In this document: piece after piece, positions 1 to 5,085 of the stretch | Position numbering within the stretch: the first letter of the stretch is position 1 | Layout of the letters: each line of letters begins with the position of its first letter | Assembly: GCA_945931735.1 (NCBI GenBank) | Contig: CAMEPN010000042.1 | Coordinates: 1-8,930 of the forward strand | DNA from: an uncultured Clostridia bacterium | Lineage (GTDB): Bacteria > Bacillota > Clostridia > Oscillospirales > Ruminococcaceae | Direction: 5' to 3' | Length of the DNA: 8,930 bases | The notes under the pieces: generated by a model | Told to the model about the DNA's origin: nothing | What the model saw: only the letters and a program-made list of their open reading frames with translations | Database searches by the model: none | Position numbers and translations under genes: made by a program

Positions 1-65
1 AAAGGGGGCAGACTGTAAATCTGTTGCGTTTCGCTTCGGTGGTCCGAATCCACCCGCTCCCACCA
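1..65 (+). tRNA. tRNA-Tyr (anticodon GTA), 5' end cut off by the window
   Basis: This is the 3' portion of a class II (long variable arm) tRNA. The anticodon stem pairs 8-12 with 20-24 and closes a 7-nt loop with anticodon GTA at 15-17, which reads tyrosine codons. A 13-nt variable region (25-37) contains a GCG/CGC mini-stem with a TTT loop. The T stem pairs 38-42 with 50-54. The 3' acceptor strand is 55-61, the discriminator is A62, and CCA (63-65) is encoded in the DNA. The 5' acceptor strand and most of the D arm lie before the window. The T-loop is TCCGAAT (43-49), so tRNA position 55 is C where T is almost universal. Identity as tRNA-Tyr is well supported; a full fold could not be checked. 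Confidence 0.95.
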
Positions 66-68
66 GTT

Positions 69-115
69 AAGTGCCTTGACACGCAATTTGCGAGTTGAGG
101 CACTTCTGTTTTTTT
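69..115 (+). terminator. Rho-independent terminator after tRNA-Tyr
   Basis: A long hairpin begins 3 nt after the tRNA CCA end. Positions 69-84 pair with 90-105 (outer arms AAGTGCCT and AGGCACTT, one A-A mismatch, two G-T pairs) around a 5-nt loop. A run of seven T follows at 109-115. It would end transcription of the tRNA unit. Confidence 0.9.
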
Positions 116-159
116 AGTTTTCTTCCGCGTTAAAATCTATTTTGTATACCATAGACAAC

Positions 160-189
160 ACACCGTACAGAAAAGTGCGGTGTTTTTTT
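160..189 (+). terminator. Second Rho-independent terminator
   Basis: Positions 160-168 pair with 175-183 (one G-T wobble) around the loop AGAAAA, followed directly by seven T (183-189). It lies 45 nt beyond the first terminator with no gene between them. It is either a back-up terminator for the tRNA unit or the end of an unrecognised short transcript. Confidence 0.75.
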
Positions 190-238
190 ATGCGGCAACC
201 TTTGATTTCTAAAGACAACCACCTTCCCTGCCCCGCAT

Positions 239-440
239 AGCGCGGCAGCAAATTGAGTGCCTATCGGGAGTGGCAGACTTAAATATAAGAAAACTCCAAT
301 CCCCGCGCCCACGCAGCGCGGCAGCAAAATGAGCGCATATAAAGTGTGACAGCATAGGATTTTGAGAATAAAACTCCGCGCAGCGCGCCAGCAAAATGAG
401 CGCCAACCAAGTTGAGAGTACATAAATTCAAGTGACGCGC
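239..440. repeat. Three degenerate direct repeat copies (units of about 60-75 nt)
   Basis: Copies begin at 239, 315 and 382 (steps of 76 and 67 nt). Each opens with a near-identical 20-nt core of the form AGCGCGGCAGCAAAATGAGC. Copy 1 has AATTGAGTGC and copy 3 has GCGCCAGC at the corresponding places. Copies 1 and 2 also share an end block, AAACTCC (291-297 and 371-377); copy 3 diverges after the core. The tails between cores are A/T-rich and poorly conserved. The units look like a dispersed intergenic repeat that accumulated in tandem. I cannot assign a family. Confidence 0.6.
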
Positions 441-514
441 TATCCGTATTCTGTGTAGGAAAAACCGATAACAACTCGCGGAGCGAGAATTATCTTGATT
501 TTAAAAACGCAAGG

Positions 515-642
515 AAAAATCGACAAAGGGGGAAAAGGGAGAGGGGAAGAGGAGCGCGAGGGGAAAACCGTAGGGAAAAGGGGGAAATGTCGATTTTTGT
601 CGGATTTTCTTGTTCCCCCTTTTCCCGAAGGGTGTCCCCTCG
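515..642. repeat. Purine-rich block with nested inverted and mirror repeats
   Basis: Positions 511-587 are almost entirely A and G, and 605-648 are largely pyrimidine. Exact inverted repeats are 573-586 with 613-626 (14 bp, core GGGAAAAGGGGG), 557-564 with 635-642 (8 bp, outside the first and compatible with it), and 515-525 with 588-598 (11 bp, AAAAATCGACA, competing with the first). Positions 525-540 are also an exact 16-nt mirror image of 572-587. The block could form a long RNA or cruciform hairpin, or a triplex. No T-run typical of a terminator follows. Confidence 0.6.
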
Positions 643-650
643 TTCCCCGT

Positions 651-826
651 GTGACAACACAAGAAAAACAAATTAACAAGAAAAGTAGGTTCAAGGCATA
701 GACTAATAATTCTCTAAGTGACAATTCAAAAACATAATTTTCAATAAAAATCGGTTCAAGGCAAAGCAAAAAAACCGTGTGACACCACAACAAATTCATT
801 TTAACAAAAAAGGGTCAAGAGGGGCA
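651..826. repeat. Second array: three spaced copies of GTGACA ... GGTTCAAGGCA
   Basis: Each unit starts with GTGACA (651, 718, 779), continues through an A-rich stretch, and ends with GGTTCAAGGCA (689-699 and 753-763) or a variant, GGGTCAAGAGGGGCA (812-826). The start-to-end-motif distances are 38, 35 and 33-34 nt, and the steps between units are 67 and 61 nt. Units 1 and 3 are closest, sharing CCGTGTGACA plus a TTAACAA stretch. The third unit ends in a small GGGGC-AAA-GCCCC hairpin (821-833). Function is unknown. Confidence 0.55.
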
Positions 827-864
827 AAGCCCCCGAAAAATTTTGCAATCAAAAAAACTCCCCC

Positions 865-893
865 TTGACAAAAGCCTGCGTATGAGATATAAT
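865..893 (+). promoter_or_regulatory. Sigma-A promoter of the pyr operon
   Basis: A perfect TTGACA (-35, 865-870) and a perfect TATAAT (-10, 888-893) are separated by 17 bp, the ideal spacing for the housekeeping sigma factor. The expected start of transcription is near 900, giving an untranslated leader of about 220 nt before pyrR. A promoter this strong fits control by attenuation in the leader. The -35 box is also the right arm of an inverted repeat (814-824 with 860-869). Confidence 0.93.
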
Positions 894-904
894 ATAAAGG
901 AGTT

Positions 905-930
905 GAGCCGCGGAAAGAGCGGCGCGGCTC
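905..930 (+). promoter_or_regulatory. GC-rich hairpin at the 5' end of the pyr leader
   Basis: Positions 905-912 (GAGCCGCG) pair perfectly with 923-930 (CGCGGCTC) around a 10-nt loop, starting about 5 nt after the predicted transcription start. An alternative inner pairing, CCGC (908-911) with GCGG (919-922), is possible. It lies upstream of the PyrR switch and is not part of the standard three-hairpin attenuator. A role in mRNA stability or transcript start is inference. Confidence 0.6.
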
Positions 931-946
931 TTGGTAATAATTTGCA

Positions 947-1005
947 ACGAAAATCAGCGGCTTTTAATTCGGCACAGCGAGGCCGACAAGGTTGAATGTT
1001 TTCGT
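947..1005 (+). promoter_or_regulatory. PyrR-binding anti-antiterminator hairpin
   Basis: The apical part carries CACAGCGAGGCCGACAAGG (973-991), which resembles the conserved PyrR-binding loop of Bacillus pyr leaders (CCAGAGAGGCU followed by GACAAGG-like sequence). The apical stem pairs 969-973 with 982-986 around the loop. Supporting pairs are 961-964 with 988-991, 954-956 with 993-995, and the basal stem 947-953 with 999-1005 (ACGAAAA/TTTTCGT). In the known system PyrR, with UMP or UTP, stabilises this hairpin and so prevents the antiterminator. The pairings were read by eye. Confidence 0.85.
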
Positions 1006-1076
1006 CCCCTGCGGTATAACTGTATCGTCGTTTGATTAACAGGGGAAGATCATAAATTCATCTGCCCGTCGCTGTG
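973..1076 (+). promoter_or_regulatory. pyr antiterminator structure
   Basis: CACAGCGA (973-980), the PyrR-binding loop itself, is an exact 8-bp complement of TCGCTGTG (1069-1076), the left arm and loop of the terminator. After a bulged G1068, G981-G982 can also pair with C1066-C1067. A nested hairpin pairs 1005-1011 with 1040-1046 (TCCCCTG/CAGGGGA). Forming this structure excludes both the PyrR hairpin and the terminator, so it is the read-through state expected when pyrimidines are low. Confidence 0.75.
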
Positions 1077-1092
1077 AGCGTCGGGTTTTTTT
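1065..1092 (+). terminator. pyr attenuator (intrinsic terminator in the leader)
   Basis: Positions 1065-1073 pair with 1077-1085 (CCCGTCGCT/AGCGTCGGG, a single T-T mismatch) around a GTG loop, followed by seven T (1086-1092). The terminator sits only 8 nt before the pyrR ribosome binding site. It is therefore a leader attenuator controlling the whole operon, not the end of an upstream gene. Confidence 0.92.
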
Positions 1093-1099
1093 GTTTAAC

Positions 1100-1110
1100 A
1101 AGGAGAGGAG
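1100..1110 (+). promoter_or_regulatory. Double Shine-Dalgarno before pyrR
   Basis: Two overlapping sites, AAGGAG (1100-1105) and AGGAG (1106-1110), serve two possible starts: GTG at 1112 (6 nt after the first) and ATG at 1121 (10 nt after the second). The ATG was preferred because of its codon; the sequence alone does not settle it. Confidence 0.7.
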
Positions 1111-1120
1111 CGTGAGCGTC

Positions 1121-1708
1121 ATGTGCAGTACCGAGGGAATGTCCGTAAAGGCTGAAATACTTGACGAAAGCGCGATGGCAAGGGCAGTCACCCGTATCTC
1201 GTTCGAGATAATCGAGCGGAACAAGGGAACGGACGGGCTTTGTCTTATCGGGCTTTTTTCGCGCGGCGCGGTGCTCGCAAAGCGAATAGCCGCGAAAATA
1301 AACGAGCTTGAAAACCGAGAGGTGCCTGTGGGAATGCTGGATATAACCCCGTTCCGCGACGACGAACGCCGCGCGGGCGAGGCGGATTTCAGCAAGATAA
1401 ACTTCGATATCGCGGGCAGGCGCGTCGTTATCGTGGACGACGTTATCTTCACGGGAAGAACGGCTAGAGCCGCCATAGACGGGCTGCTCTCGCGGGGGCG
1501 TCCGACCGTTATACAGCTCGCCGCCCTTATCGACAGGGGACACCGCGAGCTTCCCATTCGCGCGGATTATATCGGGAAAAATCTCCCTACCTCGCGCGAG
1601 GAAACGGTCAAGGTCATGGTTAAGGAACTGGACGGAGCGGATAAGGCGGTCATTTACGGCTCGCCCGAAAGAAATACGGATACTGCGGAGAAGCGGAGGG
1701 AAGAATGA
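1121..1708 (+). CDS. pyrR: PyrR, pyrimidine operon RNA-binding attenuation regulator / uracil phosphoribosyltransferase
   Basis: PyrR binds the pyr leader RNA when UMP or UTP is high and promotes termination; family members often also convert uracil and PRPP to UMP. The 195-residue product (Bacillus PyrR is about 180) has a type I phosphoribosyltransferase fold. The PRPP loop VVIVDDVIFTGRT lies at residues 102-114, with acidic D106 and D107. The family-specific block DRGHRELPIRADYIGKNLPT spans about 138-157. The early segment AEILDESAMARAVTRI (11-26) matches the PyrR N terminus. Homology begins near M7 (ATG 1139), but that codon has no well-spaced ribosome binding site, so the start is ATG 1121 or GTG 1112. 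The C terminus carries a short charged extension (about 183-195). It is first in the operon, directly behind its own target RNA, which suggests autoregulation. Its stop overlaps the pyrC start by 4 nt (ATGA). Confidence 0.95.
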   Translation: MCSTEGMSVKAEILDESAMARAVTRISFEIIERNKGTDGLCLIGLFSRGAVLAKRIAAKINELENREVPVGMLDITPFRDDERRAGEADFSKINFDIAGRRVVIVDDVIFTGRTARAAIDGLLSRGRPTVIQLAALIDRGHRELPIRADYIGKNLPTSREETVKVMVKELDGADKAVIYGSPERNTDTAEKRREE

Positions 1709-2985
1709 GGCTTTTACTGAAAAACGGATACGTTATCGACAGCGCAAACGATTTCGAGGGAACAGCGGATATACTCACCGAAAACGGCGAGATAACCGCC
1801 TGCCGACCGGATATTACCGAGCAGGCAGACCGCGTTATCGACTGCACGGGAAAAATGGTCATACCCGGGATTTGCGATATGCACGTCCACTTCCGCGACC
1901 CCGGTCAGACGCATAAGGAGGATATCATCACGGGCGGCGACGCAGCCGCTGCGGGCGGAGTTACCGCAGTCGCTTGTATGCCTAACACGATACCTACCGT
2001 CGACAATGCCGAAACAGTCCGCTATATAATCGAAAAGGCAAAGCAGAGCAAGGTTCGCGTTTACCCGATAGGAAGCGTCACAAAGGGACTTGATGGCAAG
2101 GAACTGTGCGACTTCAACGAGCTTAAGGAAGCGGGCTGCGTCGCCGTTTCGGACGACGGCAGACCCGTGAAGAACGCGCGCATAATGGCTCAGGCAATGG
2201 TAAGGGCGCATTACGCAGGGCTTAAGGTCATTTCCCACTGCGAGGATCTCGATATAATAAACGGCGGGATAATGAACAGCGGAAAGGTGTCCGCCGAGCT
2301 TGGCGTAAAGGGTATGCACAGGCTCTCCGAGGACATCAGCACCTCCCGCGAGATAACCCTCGCCACCGACCTCGAAATGCCGATTCACATAGCCCATGTT
2401 TCCACGAAAACCAGTATGCAGAATATCCGCATTGCGGCGCGGTACGGCGTTCTCGTCACAAGCGAGACCTGCCCGCACTACTTCATGCTGACCGACGAAA
2501 AACTCCGCACACGCGACGCGGATTACCGAATGAACCCGCCGCTTCGCACCGAGGACGACGTTAAGGCGATAACCGAGGGCATCTGCGACGGCACTATCGA
2601 CTGCATAGTCACCGACCACGCGCCGCATTCCGCCGAGGAAAAGGCGGACTTCGAGAAAGCGCCGAACGGCGTTGTAGGGCTTGAAACCTCGCTCGCCGCG
2701 ACGCTGACCGCGCTTTATCATACCGGAAAGGTCAGCCTGCGCAGGATAGTAAGCCTTATGTGCGTAAATCCGCGCAAGATACTCGGTATCGACGGCGGAA
2801 CCCTTAACGAGGGCAGTATCGCCGATATCACGATATTCGACCCGAACGAGGAATGGGTCGTAGACCCCGCAAAGCTCCATTCAAAGTCAAAAAACACCTG
2901 CTTTAAGGGCATGACCCTCAAGGGCAGGGTTAAATACACGATAGTCGGCGGAAACGTCGTTTATGAGGATACGGAAAGGAATTAA
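1705..2985 (+). CDS. pyrC: Dihydroorotase, class I
   Basis: A cytosolic zinc enzyme that cyclises N-carbamoyl-L-aspartate to dihydroorotate, the third step of UMP synthesis. The 426-residue length is typical of class I bacterial dihydroorotases. The amidohydrolase metal site is intact: HVHFRDPG with H60 and H62, VSDDGRP with D151 (the class I metal-bridging aspartate), SHCED with H178, IAHVST with H231, and TDHAPH with catalytic D304. MNPPLR (276-281) and the C-terminal composite beta domain ending in IVGGNVVYEDTERN are also family features. The start ATG 1705 overlaps the pyrR stop, with GGAGG at 1695-1699 5 nt upstream, implying translational coupling. pyrF begins 4 nt after its stop. No truncation or missing residue is seen. 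Allantoinase or hydantoinase is unlikely given the pyr context and the HFRDPG motif. Confidence 0.96.
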   Translation: MRLLLKNGYVIDSANDFEGTADILTENGEITACRPDITEQADRVIDCTGKMVIPGICDMHVHFRDPGQTHKEDIITGGDAAAAGGVTAVACMPNTIPTVDNAETVRYIIEKAKQSKVRVYPIGSVTKGLDGKELCDFNELKEAGCVAVSDDGRPVKNARIMAQAMVRAHYAGLKVISHCEDLDIINGGIMNSGKVSAELGVKGMHRLSEDISTSREITLATDLEMPIHIAHVSTKTSMQNIRIAARYGVLVTSETCPHYFMLTDEKLRTRDADYRMNPPLRTEDDVKAITEGICDGTIDCIVTDHAPHSAEEKADFEKAPNGVVGLETSLAATLTALYHTGKVSLRRIVSLMCVNPRKILGIDGGTLNEGSIADITIFDPNEEWVVDPAKLHSKSKNTCFKGMTLKGRVKYTIVGGNVVYEDTERN

Positions 2986-2989
2986 CAAA

Positions 2990-3925
2990 ATGTCACTTGA
3001 CAGACTTATCGAGAAGATCGAACAGACCCAGAACCCCACCGTTGCGGGACTTGACCCCAAGCTTGACTATGTCCCCGAATACATCAAGGAGAAATGCTTC
3101 GACAAGTACGGCGAAACGCTCAAGGGCGCGGCAAAGGCGCTGCTTGAGTTCAATAAGGGACTTATCGACGCGCTGTACGACATCGTTCCCGCGATAAAGC
3201 CGCAGGCGGCGTATTACGAAATGTACGGCCCCGCGGGCGTAAAGACCCTCTACAAAACGCAGGAATATGCGCGAAGCAAGGGTATGTACGTTATCACCGA
3301 CGGAAAGCGCAACGATATCGGAACCACCATGGAAGCATACGCTGCGGCTCACCTCGGAAAGGTTAAGGTCGGCTCTGCGGAGTTCGAGCCGTTCCTCGGC
3401 GACGCGCTCACCGTCAACGGATACCTCGGCAGCGACGGCATTAAGCCCCTGCTGAACATCTGCCGCGAGAACGACAAGGGTATCTTCGTCCTCGCAAAGA
3501 CCTCCAACCCCTCCAGCGGCGAGCTTCAGGACAAGCTTATCGACGGAATGCCTATATATGAGGTAATGGGGCATATGTGCGAGAACTGGGGCAGGGAGCT
3601 GCCCGGCGTTTACGGATACAGCGGCGTCGGCGCAGTTGTCGGCGCGACCTATCCCGCAATGCTGACGGAACTCAGAGAAAAGCTCCCGACCACGTTCTTC
3701 CTTATCCCCGGCTACGGCGCGCAGGGCGCGGGCGCAAAGGACATCGCGGGCGCGTTCGATAAGAACGGACTCGGCGGCATAGTAAACAGCTCGCGCGGCA
3801 TTATGTGCGCTTATCAGAAGGAAAAGTGCGACGAGCGTCAGTATGCCGAGGCGGCAAGGCGCGAGGCTATCCGTATGCGCGACGACATCATGTCGGTAGT
3901 CGGCAAAATAAGCATAAACAAGTAA
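2990..3925 (+). CDS. pyrF: Orotidine 5'-phosphate decarboxylase
   Basis: Decarboxylates OMP to UMP, the final de novo step. The product is 311 residues, long for the 230-240-residue type common in Bacillus and E. coli. It fits the longer 'type 2' PyrF family of about 270-310 residues seen in mycobacteria, myxobacteria and many Clostridia. Visible motifs are AGLDP (19-23), AIKPQAAYYE (68-77, substrate-contact Lys70), the catalytic DxKxxD set TDGKRNDIGTT (103-113; D104, K106, D109), phosphate-binding IPGYGAQG (239-246) and NSSRGI (266-271). ATG 2990 was chosen because AAAGGA (2975-2980) lies 9 nt upstream and homology begins at once. It follows the pyrC stop by 4 nt. A 65-nt gap with no terminator separates it from carA. 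Confidence 0.95.
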   Translation: MSLDRLIEKIEQTQNPTVAGLDPKLDYVPEYIKEKCFDKYGETLKGAAKALLEFNKGLIDALYDIVPAIKPQAAYYEMYGPAGVKTLYKTQEYARSKGMYVITDGKRNDIGTTMEAYAAAHLGKVKVGSAEFEPFLGDALTVNGYLGSDGIKPLLNICRENDKGIFVLAKTSNPSSGELQDKLIDGMPIYEVMGHMCENWGRELPGVYGYSGVGAVVGATYPAMLTELREKLPTTFFLIPGYGAQGAGAKDIAGAFDKNGLGGIVNSSRGIMCAYQKEKCDERQYAEAARREAIRMRDDIMSVVGKISINK

Positions 3926-3990
3926 TACACAGACAGAAAAAATAACAATATATAAGGGAAACAGCGTAGATTTTTCTCGGAGGATAAAAA

Positions 3991-5085
3991 ATGATTTTTG
4001 AGAACAACAAGAAAGCGAGCCTTATCCTTGCGGACGGAACGGTCTTTGAGGGGAGAAGCTTCGGCGCGGAGGGCAGAGTTATCGGCGAGATAGTTTTCAC
4101 CACCGCCATGACGGGCTATCAGGAAACGCTGACCGACCCGAGCTACTGCGGGCAGATAGTTACGCAGACATTCCCGCTTATCGGAAACTACGGCGTGAAC
4201 GATATCGACCCCGAGTCAAAGGGCAGCGTTGTAAGCGGATATATCGTCCGCGAGCACTGCGAGGAGCCGTCAAACTTCCGCTGCGAGGGCGACCTTGACA
4301 GCTACCTTAAGGGCTTGGGGATAATCGGTATCTATGACATTGACACCAGACGCCTTACAAGGATTATCCGCGAGAGCGGCGTAATGAACGGCGCGATCGT
4401 CTGCGGCGAATACGACAAGGACGCGCTGCTCGAAGAGATACGCGCATACAAGGTCGGCGAGGTAGTCCCCAAGGTAAGCGTAAAGGAAAAGGAATTTTAC
4501 CACGCGGAGAACGCGAAATTCAACGTCGTTCTTATGGATTACGGGTATAAGTTCAATATCCGCCGCGAGCTTGTTAAGCGTGGCTGCAATGTCACCGTAA
4601 TGCCGTACAACGCGACTGCGGAGGAGATAAAAGCGCTTAACCCCGACGGGATAATGCTCTCGAACGGCCCCGGCGACCCCGCCGACAACGTTGTTTCCAT
4701 AAACACGCTGCGCGAGCTTATTCCCGCACAGATACCCACGTTCGGCATCTGCCTCGGACATCAGCTTCTCGCGCTTGCGAACGGCGCAAGGACGGAAAAG
4801 CTGAAATACGGCCACCGCGGCGGAAACCAGCCCGTAAAGGATCTTGACATCGACAGAACATTCATCACCTCACAGAACCATGGCTACGCCGTGGTAAGCG
4901 ACAGCGTACCCGCAGAAGCGGGCGTTGTCAGCCACATAAACGGAAACGACGGCACCTGCGAGGGCGTGCGCTATACCAACGCGCCCGCGTTCACTGTGCA
5001 GTTCCACCCCGAGGCGTGCGGCGGCCCTAAGGACACCGCGTACCTGTTCGACCGTTTCATCAAGCTTATGGAGGAGAGAAAGTAA
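3991..5085 (+). CDS. carA: Carbamoyl-phosphate synthetase, small (glutaminase) subunit
   Basis: Hydrolyses glutamine and channels ammonia to CarB for carbamoyl phosphate, which feeds pyrimidine and possibly arginine synthesis. The 364-residue protein has the CarA-specific N-terminal domain (about 1-165, with TTAMTGYQETLTDPSY at 37-52). A class I glutamine amidotransferase domain (about 177-360) follows. Its triad is visible: nucleophile C254 in FGICLGHQLL, and H339 and E341 in VQFHPEA. LSNGPGDP (223-230) forms the oxyanion region, and GHRGGNQPV (274-282) is typical of CarA. GGAGG (3979-3983) lies 7 nt before the ATG. The preceding 65-nt spacer is A/T-rich and has no convincing promoter or terminator, so co-transcription with pyrF is likely. 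Its TAA overlaps the carB ATG by one base. Confidence 0.96.
   Translation: MIFENNKKASLILADGTVFEGRSFGAEGRVIGEIVFTTAMTGYQETLTDPSYCGQIVTQTFPLIGNYGVNDIDPESKGSVVSGYIVREHCEEPSNFRCEGDLDSYLKGLGIIGIYDIDTRRLTRIIRESGVMNGAIVCGEYDKDALLEEIRAYKVGEVVPKVSVKEKEFYHAENAKFNVVLMDYGYKFNIRRELVKRGCNVTVMPYNATAEEIKALNPDGIMLSNGPGDPADNVVSINTLRELIPAQIPTFGICLGHQLLALANGARTEKLKYGHRGGNQPVKDLDIDRTFITSQNHGYAVVSDSVPAEAGVVSHINGNDGTCEGVRYTNAPAFTVQFHPEACGGPKDTAYLFDRFIKLMEERK

Larger units (their letters stand above)
190..864. other. Gene-free, repeat-rich spacer between tRNA-Tyr and the pyr operon
   Basis: About 675 nt without a supportable gene. Open frames here lack ribosome binding sites and have skewed composition. On the minus strand, the three copies of the first repeat are read in three different frames within one open frame, which argues against protein selection. 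The stretch holds two arrays of degenerate repeats and a purine-rich, hairpin-capable block, annotated separately. It is A/T-rich in places (660-810) and unlike the GC-rich genes downstream. Confidence 0.7.

Noticed and set aside
1..190. Integration site or mobile element at the tRNA 3' end
   Set aside because: No second copy of the tRNA 3' end, integrase or transposase is present in the window, and the terminator directly follows the tRNA.
130..474. Minus-strand open frame of 114 codons, and a nested one at 209-406
   Set aside because: The longer frame has a TTG start with no ribosome binding site. It runs over three repeat copies read in three different frames and is rich in Cys, Leu and Phe without domain-like pattern. 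It is best explained as repeat DNA.
495..701. Plus-strand open frame of 68 codons rich in Gly, Lys and Glu
   Set aside because: Its composition follows directly from the purine-rich tract, which is an inverted and mirror repeat. It has no ribosome binding site.
440..799. Minus-strand open frame of 119 codons
   Set aside because: It crosses the second repeat array and the complement of the purine tract, and no ribosome binding site supports it.
239..826. CRISPR array
   Set aside because: The repeats are degenerate, spaced irregularly (61-76 nt), and lack the uniform repeat-spacer pattern. No cas genes are nearby.
1091..1111. TTG at 1091 as the pyrR start
   Set aside because: It lies within the U-run of the attenuator and upstream of both Shine-Dalgarno sites.
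1714..2880. Long minus-strand frame (388 codons) opposite pyrC, and similar ones opposite pyrF, carA and carB (for example 6798-7760)
   Set aside because: They are antisense shadows caused by GC-rich third codon positions in well-supported genes. None has recognisable motifs.
2963..2989. Upstream in-frame ATG for pyrF at 2963
   Set aside because: It would overlap pyrC by 23 nt and add nine basic residues without homology. ATG 2990 has a well-placed AAAGGA.
3926..3990. Possible internal promoter before carA (TATATA-like at 3949-3956)
   Set aside because: No acceptable -35 element lies about 17 nt upstream. A/T-richness alone explains the match.
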